Below are positions 55,958-64,000 of a stretch of DNA of 64,000 bases, piece by piece; positions within the stretch are counted from its first letter, which is position 1, and every line of letters begins with the position of its first letter. Both the position numbers and the translations under genes were made by a program. The notes under the pieces were generated by a model. That model was not told the DNA's origin. It did not search any database and saw nothing but the letters and a program-made list of their open reading frames with translations. The DNA is from Adiantum capillus-veneris. Its lineage: Eukaryota; Streptophyta; Polypodiopsida; Polypodiales; Pteridaceae. Where the stretch lies: the NCBI GenBank assembly GCA_014529385.2, contig CM043968.1:24988513-25052512 (forward strand), written 5' to 3'.

Positions 55958-56789
55958 GCATCTTGCTTATTCCCTTCTCTTGCACAGCATTAATTTTTCC
56001 ATGCATTGACCGAGTATGCATAAAATAGGGCCACATTAATCGGCCAGGCATTAGCACAACTTTTTCAACCTATGCACGGCACATACTACGAGGCGAGACC
56101 TTGTCGTCCGGGAGGACTCCGACTAGGAGGGGGGGAGGCATTTTCAATGCGGAACCAATAACAGAAACAACAAAAAAGGGCATGATTTTCGACTTTTTAA
56201 AGGGTTGACGTTTGATTGCAAAATTTTTTGGAGTAACCCAAGTATATATGCCCTTATACAGTATGAAGCTACAGGTATATGGGGCCAAACGCCAAATCAA
56301 GCCCTTAGATGTGTGTATATAAGTAGAAATAGTCATTTTTCGGGCAAAATACTGGTAAAACGGAGAAATCCGGCCATAAAAATTGCATGTGAGTGTATAT
56401 AATGTGTTGCGGCGATGTTTGTGATCTATTATGAATTTTGGGGATTTTCTGGGTTTGATTTGCTATTTTCCTTTTAATTTTGCTAATTTTTGGCAGAAAA
56501 ACTTCAAAAATACAAAAAGCAGGTGAAAAACAGTCGTAATGAAAAACAAAAAATATAGGGATGACCAGTGATTAAAAGATAACTTATGGTACGGTGGGGG
56601 TGCAATTATGAGACTAGAGCGGAAAGCGTGTTTTGGCCAGGTTTTGACCGAAATGACAAATTTCTGGTAAACAGAGCAAATGGAGTCCAAATCAAGAAAT
56701 TTTTGAGCCTAAACCGCATCTTGCAGAAAGATGGGAGCACATGTCAAATTTCATGAAAAATGGTTTGGGGACCTCCATTATAAGAAATT
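55958..56789 (+). other. TE2 noncoding region after pol
   Basis: No open frame of note. It contains a G/C-rich stretch with GAGGCGAGACC and CGGGAGGACTCC just before the internal polypurine tract, then AT-rich sequence. TE1 has lost the equivalent region. Confidence 0.7.
56125..56137 (+). promoter_or_regulatory. internal polypurine tract identical to the terminal PPT core
   Basis: AGGAGGGGGGGAG, identical over 13 bases to the tract that precedes the TE1 3' LTR. It sits ~170 bp after the end of the polyprotein frame. It may be a second plus-strand priming site or the remains of a former PPT/LTR border. Confidence 0.65.
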
Positions 56790-57490
56790 TTCACCCCATT
56801 TTTAGCTCATTCTCACTATTGACCTTGTGGAGAGAGCTTCTGCCACCTAGAGCGGATCGATCTTCCAACAGCTTCTACGACGCGCATGGCTACCCGACCA
56901 GCTCCAGACATGAGAGGTAGGCTCACCACCTTGAGCTTTTCGCGCATGTTTGTCATTCTGTCGCGAGAACTAGCGTAGAAGTCACACATAAAGCGGACGG
57001 TAGAGACCTGCAAGTAGAAACGGCGGCCAAACGGCTAAGCCAAAAGCAACAAGACTTCATCGGCAGCTTACCCTAGTCTAGGAGACCAGTCCTGGATAGC
57101 CAAAGGCAGTGGGAAACCATCGAGAAAAACCCTAATTCCCAGAAACCCACAAGAGGCCACCAAATGGAAAATCGGCGAAACGGTGACCAAATGCTACCAA
57201 AATTTATGGGTAGGAGCATATCGACATGCTCGACAAGTGCATATGTCCTGCATGACCAAAAAGTGACCCGAAGCGCCACTAAACCTCAGAAATGGCATCA
57301 GACAGACAAAGCGTCAAAATGCACTTACGGCCAAACCGCAAGTCCGTTTTCCACCAAACTTCACGAGCGGCTTTCCTAGACCATCAACAACCAAGTCCTA
57401 TGGTGGTTGACCACCACAAATCATCAAAGGTATGTAAACGCAGCCACGGGTGCTTCTAGAGCGACAAATTTCCAAATGAAGCTCCGGTGA
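56790..57490 (+). other. TE2 copy of the segment that is inverted in TE1
   Basis: Noncoding block matching TE1 17109-17829. It contains a short possible first exon: ATG 56886, reading MATRPAPDMR, ending at donor ATGAGAG|GTAGGC (56916/56917). A long ORF lies downstream in TE1, so this might be a start exon for the extra ORF, but no matching acceptor phase was found. Confidence 0.6.
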
Positions 57491-57736
57491 AGCCGAAGTC
57501 AACAAAAACCATACGACAAGGATCCCCAAGGGATTGGGAAGCTATGGAGACCAACATCGAGGAATTTCATCGCCAAAAAGCACTCCAAAAGTCAGAAAAC
57601 GGCTCGGAGGCTCTGAAGTCCACACAGGGAGTTATACTCTATCCATTTGACTTTTTTGTTGAAATTAGGCTCAAAAGGGACTTACGGGGGCAAAGGGCAA
57701 GCACTGGGACCACTAACAAAGGAAAAATCACCAGGA

Positions 57737-57758
57737 GACATCCTACGCGTAGGATGTC
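57737..57758. promoter_or_regulatory. 22-bp palindrome, TE2 3' array (perfect)
   Basis: Exact inverted repeat with ACGCGT centre, equivalent to TE1 16844-16865. Confidence 0.9.
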
Positions 57759-58020
57759 TCAAGGGCATTTTTTGTCACAAACCCAACAATTCTTGTCATG
57801 CACATGTTCTAAATGACATTTACAAGTCATACCCCAAGTTTCATCACATTTGGATGAGATTGGACCTCATATGCATGGAGAAACGCAAAGTTAGGGCATA
57901 AAGGCACTAATGAGCCTTTGACTTACCAAATCTTATCCAAATCTCATGAAACTTGCACAACACATTCACATACACATCAGCTAACTTTCTGTGTGTTCTG
58001 GGAGTTAAAATGAGGAAATA

Positions 58021-58042
58021 GACATCCTACGCGTAGGATGTC
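58021..58042. promoter_or_regulatory. 22-bp palindrome, TE2 3' array (perfect)
   Basis: Exact inverted repeat, equivalent to TE1 16559-16580. Confidence 0.9.
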
Positions 58043-58282
58043 TTATGGACCATCTGGGCATGAAGGAGAAGTTTTGTCATTTCAGAATTGATAACCTCAT
58101 CAACAAGAGCCCATATGTCAAGCTTTGTTAACCCTCACGGCTCACGGACACCCCATCACCTACGACGGACGTGTATTATGTATTTGGTAGAGTCAGGTAC
58201 CGGGCTTGTCGGACCAATAGAAAAAGGGTAAGAGTGATCGCCGATGAGAGGCGCACTCTAACTGGGACATTCAAGGGATTAG

Positions 58283-60119
58283 TTGGCTAAGCATGGGTGC
58301 CCACAAGCGATGGGGAGCAATAATGCTTCCACCTTGAGGGAAACCTCCAACACGCCAGGCCTAGATGGGATATTCCTAAACAAAAATTGGGAGTATGACC
58401 TACAAGCAGAAGCTTTAACTGATGTTTGTGATGTCCTCCATAGGATTGTCGAGCTAGAAAGACAGAACACAGGGATCAACATGCCTTCAACATGCCTAAT
58501 GAGATTCTTGGATACGGGAAAGGCCAACCAACCAACCAACCCTATCACAAATGGAGACTCCCTCAGTGAGCCCCATTGATCCTCCATATGTTGTTTCGCC
58601 AGGAGCCTCAGTACAATCTGAGCCCGCAAGTGGCAGCTTTACCTTCCTAGATCTAGCTCATCTTTCTCTTAATGACACTACGACTACCATGCATATCCCA
58701 GTGGTGAGCATGACAAGAAGTACACCATGGAGTTCATTTGTTAATACTGCGCCGATGCCTAGTAGCACAGTGCCCCCAACTATACCTACATGTATGTATC
58801 AATCATGTGCACGTGTTGTACCTCAGCCTCATGTAGCTCCTACACCTCCGATTATTCCAAGAGCTTACAATCCACAATGGCATTATCCAAGCTCTTATAC
58901 AAGTGGAGCCATGCCATTTAATAATAACATGCCATATCAGGCACCCCCTATGCCTAGGGCCACGCCTGTAAACTTTGGACCACCGTCTGGTACACCACCA
59001 TACGAAATATGGGACCCAAGAGCCGCGCGTATGCCAAGGCCAAGGCCAACTCCCATCGCACATGTGGTTCCAGGAGCACATACACCCATTATACCTGCTC
59101 AAATAGGAGATTTGGCAGCATTTGCTCAAACTATCGGTCGCTCTATTGCGGAAAACATGCGTAGTGCACCTGATAGAGAGCCTAGGAGCAAGGTAGTTCT
59201 AGTAGCTAAGCTCACACAAAAATTCAGTGGAGACGGAGATGCTAGAAAGCATATGGAAGTCTTTGAACATGTGTGCGATTCCTTGGAAGAGCACAATGAG
59301 CTACATAAGTGTAAGGCTTTGAGTTTGACCCTAAGCGGAAAGGCTGGAGATTGGTATAGAACCTTAAGAGTAGAAGAGAAAACGATCTACTCTACTCTTA
59401 GGAGATTGTTCTTGAAAGAGCACATACGAGAGGGAGTACTTTGGGGTGTAGCCTCTCAGCTCCAGAAAGCCCAACGAGAAGAAGGTGAATCCGTGAGAGA
59501 CTTTATTAGTCGCTTAAAGAATTTGAATTCTCGATGCAATCCAAACGAGCGATTCAACAACAACCAATTGCTCGATAGATTCATTAGGGGACTACGACAT
59601 GAAAGTATCTATAATGGCCTAGTCATTAGAGGCATCACTACTTGGGAAGCAGTCACCATGAATGCAATCCAATTGGAGGATAATTTAATGATTGCAGGAG
59701 AAAGAGTGTCTGCCGAGCCGAAGTCTAGTAGCTCGCAAGCGTCAGGGCATGAGCCAATGAAGATAAATCCAATAGTGAAAGAGCGAACGATATCTGAGAT
59801 GACTTTGGCAGATCTCACCAAGGCCATCCAAGAAAGCCTTAGGGGTAATCGTGCTCCACAAAACACTCATATGTATCCAAGAAGGGAGCAACAATGGTGC
59901 TCAATTTGCTTGGGCCCACATACTACAAGTGAATGCCCTACTTCCAGAGTAAAGTTTAACGGGACTTGTAACGCATGTAGTAGGTATGGCCATCAAGCGA
60001 AGGATTGCCTAATGCTTAAACGCATCATGGAAAATAGACCGCCTATAGCTTGGGTAGACTCACCTCGAGTTCCTGCATTGATGCCTACCCCACCCATGGA
60101 GCAACAGTTGCCATTATAG
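58283..60119 (+). pseudogene. gag: TE3 Gag: N-terminal part, capsid domain and first pair of zinc knuckles
   Basis: A first frame 58283-58579 (ADVCDVLHRIVELERQNTG-type helix) shifts into the main frame at 58551. A proline-rich, low-complexity region (58700-59130) follows. The capsid domain begins at VAKLTQKFSGDGDARKHMEV and includes CKALSLTLSGKAGDWYRTL, FLKEHIREGVLWGVASQLQK, EEGESVRDFISRLKNLNSR and LLDRFIRGLRHESIYNGLV. Two CCHC knuckles follow: CSICLGPHTTSEC (59898-59936) and CNACSRYGHQAKDC (59967-60008, classic C-X2-C-X4-H-X4-C). The frame ends at TAG 60117-60119. Confidence 0.92.
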
Positions 60120-61570
60120 CACATGGTCCCTAGAACCCAAAATGTGGTCCAAACAACACCGTTGCCACCTCCAGTGCTAGGACCGCAACCCCCTCATCCA
60201 AGAGTTACACCTATGAACCAAATAGGTTGCGAGTCATCTAGTACTTATGTAGATTGCGAAGAGGACATAGACTCTAGTATCACCTATGGAGTCGACATGC
60301 TTGAGGAGTGTCCCATGTACTATATGGAAGACCATTGGGGACAAATCAAACCGGTATATCAAGCTACTACGCTAGCAGTAAGAGGCCAAAACATTAATAG
60401 GTTTGCCCGGAGACCACCTCTTCAGTGCTACGAATGTGGTGGACCACATCGAGTAGCTGAGTGCCCATTAGAATGCAAAAGAGTGCCACACTAATGCAAA
60501 CAAGTGAAAGGAGTGCATTGGCAATGCCAATACTCACTTGTAATAGTTGTGGCATAGATCATTTGATTGCACAGTGTCCTAACAATCCAAACGCACCGAA
60601 AATCACACCATTGAACATAATAGAGATTGGTGATGGGACACCACCAACTATAAACATAGCACCAGTGAATGCACTCACACGGTCGATGCTCCAAAAGTAA
60701 AATTACATCCTCGAAGAGAGAGATGCTACATCCATTGGCCGAGCGAGAAAGAAGAAAACACGAAGAAAGAAATCCCTTAATGCTTCTAGCTCAAAACCTA
60801 GTTCAAAGACTAACATAGGGACAGGAGAGGATCCCGTGTATATGAATGACCCTGAGGATGACTCAGATTCGATAGAGACCACGGAGACCAAAACTGTTAC
60901 TACAAAGGAAAAAGGCAGTGAGGAGGATCACGACAGGGAATTACGACGAACACCAAAAGAGTATTCAAAGTTCAACCACCCAGTTGCGAACCCCCAAGAT
61001 AAGCCACGAGAGACAAAAAATGAGGATTGCAAGAGAAAGATTGGAACCTATCCAAACCCAACAGTGGAAATTGAACGAGTCCAACAACTGAGGGGTTTGG
61101 TGGAAGAAACTCAACAAAAATTAGAACCTGAACCCAAACATATCCAGATGTCGGACACAGTGTTTCCCACACAAGTTCAACCTCACAAGAACTACAGGCC
61201 GTTAGCTATACCCAGTATCATTCGGGAAGAGATTGAGGGTACGATATCTGAAAGTGGACACACACCTGTCCTACTAGAGAGAATGTTTGGTGAGGGAATG
61301 CCCGACCCCCTTGAGGAAGTGGAGATTCCATCTTCACCATTCTCTTGTCAGGGTCCTATGTCCCACAAGATGCCATTAAATGTTGCCAAATTGATGGATT
61401 TCATGTCCTCAGAAGTTAGAACCACCATCATGTCCAAACTATATAAAGACCCCGAGCTAGTCTTAGCTCTTCGAGCCTTCCTCAATGGAGAATTACAGGC
61501 CGGATTACCACAGCTTGCACATATGAACAAACCTGACTCGGTAATGAATGATGAGGAATATTTAGCACCA
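60120..61570 (+). pseudogene. gag: TE3 Gag spacer with second pair of zinc knuckles
   Basis: It continues the Gag frame (VQTTPLPPPVLGPQPPHP) and has a further knuckle CYECGGPHRVAEC (60426-60464). After a frameshift near 60480 comes CNSCGIDHLIAQC (60539-60577). This second pair corresponds by sequence (HLIAQCPNNP against HLIPDCPKNP) to the only pair in TE1/TE2. Basic (RARKKKTRRKKSLN) and acidic (DPEDDSDSIETTE) stretches follow, then a spacer ending near LRAFLNGELQAGLPQL that resembles the TE2 spacer. Confidence 0.88.
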
Positions 61571-62060
61571 CCATCTGACCTAGTGGGACATGAATCTGTA
61601 ATTGAAGTACCCGTTAACAAGTTGGGGCAATACTTTGAAGGTGATGAATCTAATGCTACTCTACCAATCACTACTAAAGGATTAACTGTAAAGGGGGTCC
61701 TTGACGGTGGTGCGGGAGTCAGCATGGTGACAAAGAGTTGTTGGGAGTCTATGGGGCAACCTCACCTTGAAGCCACAAGCGTAGTGGTAAAAATGGCTAA
61801 TGGATCTATTGTTACGCCTATTGGAATGCTAAAGGATTTCAAACTCAAGGTCTTGCGACACAAGGTAAGGTAGACTTTCATTGTTATGGATTTTTCCAAG
61901 CATCCTATGTCATTTGAGATGATCTTAGGACGTCCATTCATGAGGGAAGAAAAAATGGTGCATGACTGGTCCAAAAACCACGTCTACTTACAGTTCCAAG
62001 ACTCTGTCATTCAAGTTGATCTTTTAAGTGGTCGAACACATCCTCTAGGAAATAAATTCA
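61571..62060 (+). pseudogene. pol: TE3 protease, active-site DSG changed to DGG
   Basis: Retropepsin-like: VLDGGAGVSMVTKSCWESMG (Asp codon 61703-61705; Ser of DSG replaced by Gly), VVKMANGSIVTPIGMLKDF and, after TAG at 61871-61873, MILGRPFMREEKMVHDWSK. The match with the TE2 protease is clear at both ends. Confidence 0.9.
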
Positions 62061-62930
62061 TCATTGATAATCGATCAGACACAACAATTCACTCAGCTCC
62101 ATTACAGTATTGTTACACGTGTAACGAAGACACGGATATTGGGGAGAACTCTCCTTATATGGATATCCTACCCGGAATGGCTGAGTCAGACAATGTCGAT
62201 TGGGTGCACCTAGCGGCAACTATAGATACATGGGGAGCTAGAGGAACAACCTGGGTAACACCAGATGGGGAAGAGATACCACACATTGCACCAGTAAACA
62301 TGTTAGGTGTAGCGCATGTAACATCCAATGATAAGAAAGAGGCACACCTACCTGAGAGTGAAACCGATGATTCCTCAAAGGCTTCAGGCCAATACACATC
62401 AGAAACGGAATCTCAGGGAGAAATGGATTCAGAACCTGAGGAAACATCGAGTGAGCCAAGTATAGAAACTGAACACTCAAGGACTAGTACGACCATCTAT
62501 GGTAATTTATATGAGAGTGAAGAAGATACAAGCGAAGACCTATCAGGCGAGTCGAGTTCAAACATTTACCAAAATCAAAACCTTAACAAGAAACAAAGGT
62601 CATATAACAGACGACGATATCGAGCAAATGTGAGAGCTAGGATAAACAAGGAAAGATCTACTGCAGAATGGCTTAGCTATCTAGGGGCATGTGATGCTCA
62701 TCGAAAGCTAGTAGACAATTGGGGTGAACATCTCCAGAGTGTCATGTGGTGCAGCCCGCGACCCATTGACCTCGCTCAATTGGAGGTTACAGAGCCGAAA
62801 TTGAGTCGAACTATAAGAAGACGTCAAAACCGAGAGTTAGCTCAACAACAAAAGGAGGCAGAACTAAAAGAAAGGTCTCTGTTAGGACAAGAGCCTGCTG
62901 ACTTACATACGGTTCCTGAACATTTTAAAT
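62061..62930 (+). pseudogene. pol: TE3 protease-RT linker
   Basis: In frame with protease and RT. It is acidic and serine-rich (SETDDSSKASGQYTSETESQ, SEEDTSEDLSGESSS), then basic (KKQRSYNRRRYRANVRARIN). It has the same acidic-then-basic order as the TE2 linker. Confidence 0.8.
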
Positions 62931-64000
62931 ATTATACCACGGGGGAGCGAAAGGTTGTGTATGCCAAAGCCCAACGAATACCTACCAATGAAAGCAGTGG
63001 AGTCTATGATGGTCCAGCGGTAGTTAAAGAGATAGAATTAGCAGAACCAGGTGAGGAGTCTAAACCAGTCTTTATTGCTCAAGACCTTACCGAAACTGAA
63101 GAGGCTGCACTTAAGGAGCTCCTCAAGGAATACAAGGATATCTTTGCTTGGACATATCATGACATGAAGGGCGTTCCACCTTCTATGGTGCAACATACAA
63201 TTCCCATGATCAACACTGCTAAACCGCCCGTCCAGCAACGACCCTATCCAATGAATCCTAAGTATGCCAAAATTGTACAAGAGGAGATTGAAAAACTTAT
63301 CCAATGAGGATTCATATACCCTATTGAGCACTCAGAATGGGTTTCTCCAATAGTCATTGTGCCAAAAAAGAATGGGAAACTAAGAGTGTGCGTGGACCTC
63401 AAGAAAGTTAATGCAGCCACTAGGAGAGATCATTATCCCTTGCCATATTCAGAACATGTGCTTGAAAGAGTTGCGGGCAAGGAAGCTTATAGCTTTTTAG
63501 ATGGGTACTCTGATTACAATCAAATCACAATTGCATTAGAGGACCAAGCTAAAACTGCCTTTATCACATAGTTTGGAGTGTTTGCATTTCGTGTTATGGC
63601 TTTTGGCTCAACAAATGCCCCTTCTACATTCCAACGATTAATAAACACTGCGTTTAAAGAATTTCTAAGGGAGTTTTGTGAAGCTTTCCTAGACGACCTT
63701 TGTGTTTATTCTTCTTGGGAGAAGTATTTGTTATATCTATGAAAAATATTTGAAAGGTGCAGATTTTATCGCATCTCATTGAACCCTTTCAAATGCCAAT
63801 TTTGGGTTAAGCATGGAGTCATTCTAGGGCATATAGTGTCCAAGAACGGGATATCCACATATGAGAGTAAGATTAAAGCCATTTCCAATTTGCCATCACC
63901 TACGAACTATAAAGGAGTTCAAAGATTTATGGGCCATGTTGGTTATTATCGAAGGTTTATTTTAAACTTTACCGAGATAGCGCGTCCATTGTACAAGCTT
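62931..64000 (+). pseudogene. pol: TE3 reverse transcriptase, cut by window end
   Basis: Pre-RT (ALKELLKEYKDIFAWTYHDM), TGA at 63305-63307, WVSPIVIVPKKNGKLRVCVD, YSFLDGYSDYNQITIALEDQ (the usual SGYNQ is SDYNQ), TAG at 63569-63571, FRVMAFGSTNAPSTFQRLIN, AFLDDLCVYS (catalytic FLDD at 63686-63697), a further stop near 63740, then HGVILGHIVSKNGIS and FMGHVGYYRRFILNFTEIAR. RNase H and integrase would lie beyond the window. Confidence 0.94.

Larger units (their letters stand above)
43513..58128 (+). mobile_element. TE2: Ty3/gypsy LTR retrotransposon (Athila/Tat-like), same family as TE1, 3' part lost or beyond TE3
   Basis: It has a 5' LTR, PBS, palindrome-bearing leader, gag, protease, RT, RNase H, duplicated integrase zinc domain, integrase, a second protease-like domain, a basic tail, an internal polypurine tract and the start of the 3' palindrome array. 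Similarity to TE1 then ends near 58128 in the middle of an array unit, where TE3 sequence begins. The extra ORF, terminal PPT and 3' LTR seen in TE1 are not in this window. At least five stops and several frameshifts interrupt the polyprotein. No chromodomain is visible after integrase. Confidence 0.93.
57491..58128 (+). repeat. TE2 3' palindrome array, interrupted by TE3 junction
   Basis: Palindromes at 57737-57758 and 58021-58042, both perfect, 284 bp apart. Segments after them match the TE1 array units (CCAAGTTTCATCACAT; CATGAAACTTGCACAA). Similarity to TE1 stops around 58128, after GCCCATATGTCAAGC. Confidence 0.88.
58129..64000 (+). mobile_element. TE3: Ty3/gypsy retrotransposon related to TE1/TE2, 5' end missing, cut by window end
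   Basis: Gag, protease and RT are homologous to TE2 at the protein level but clearly diverged, so this is a sister family. No LTR, PBS or long leader precedes gag: only about 150 bp separate the end of TE2 similarity from the first Gag-like frame. TE3 is therefore 5' truncated or joined to TE2 by recombination. Stops occur at 60117, 60492, 60698, 61871, 63305 and 63569, and several are TAG or TGA where a CAG or CGA codon is expected. Confidence 0.9.

Noticed and set aside
58129-58290. Very short LTR of TE3
   Set aside because: No TG...CA-bounded repeat, no PBS and no second copy in the window.

Overview
The window reads as nuclear DNA of a land plant with a large, retrotransposon-rich genome. 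The signs are Ty3/gypsy elements of the Athila/Tat-like branch with a tRNA-Asp-type primer binding site, long GA/CT and GT microsatellites, AT-rich gene-poor spacers, and decayed genes with plant-style GT-AG introns. A non-seed plant (fern or lycophyte) is a guess from the divergent element proteins. There is no prokaryotic operon, CRISPR array, rRNA or clear tRNA, and I found no intact host gene.

Layout. 1-11829: spacer with short tandem duplications, a cluster of long (CT)n tracts, one decayed multi-exon coiled-coil gene (7009-8965) and an array of small palindromes (9195-9495). 11835-26704: TE1, a minus-strand LTR retrotransposon with both LTRs and a perfect 5-bp target duplication (GGGGT); it has lost RNase H and integrase. 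26710-43512: spacer with a TACTGG-type minisatellite, a foldback/MITE-like element (30923-31204), a possible minus-strand gene relic (33536-34740), a chromovirus-type integrase relic (35322-35900) and a possible solo LTR. 43513-~58128: TE2, the same family as TE1 on the plus strand, keeping gag, protease, RT, RNase H and integrase but full of stops and frameshifts. ~58129-64000: TE3, a related but distinct plus-strand element joined to TE2 without a visible 5' LTR and cut by the window end in RT.

Combining TE1 and TE2, the family architecture is: LTR (~0.92 kb), PBS, a ~1.8-kb leader carrying 22-bp palindromes, one long Gag-Pol frame (Gag with a large N-terminal extension, two zinc knuckles, protease, RT, RNase H, a duplicated integrase zinc-binding unit, integrase core, a second retropepsin-like domain, a basic tail), an internal polypurine tract, a noncoding region, a ~285-bp tandem array punctuated by the same palindrome, a ~1000-residue coiled-coil extra ORF, the terminal polypurine tract, and the LTR. 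An undamaged element would be about 19 kb (inference).

The strongest candidate for something undescribed is this family: a 22-bp palindrome built from GACATCCTACG and its reverse complement recurs at conserved places on both sides of the coding region, in TE1 at exactly 285-bp steps, together with a doubled integrase HHCC unit, two protease-like domains, two identical polypurine tracts and a coiled-coil accessory protein. All element genes seen here are broken copies.
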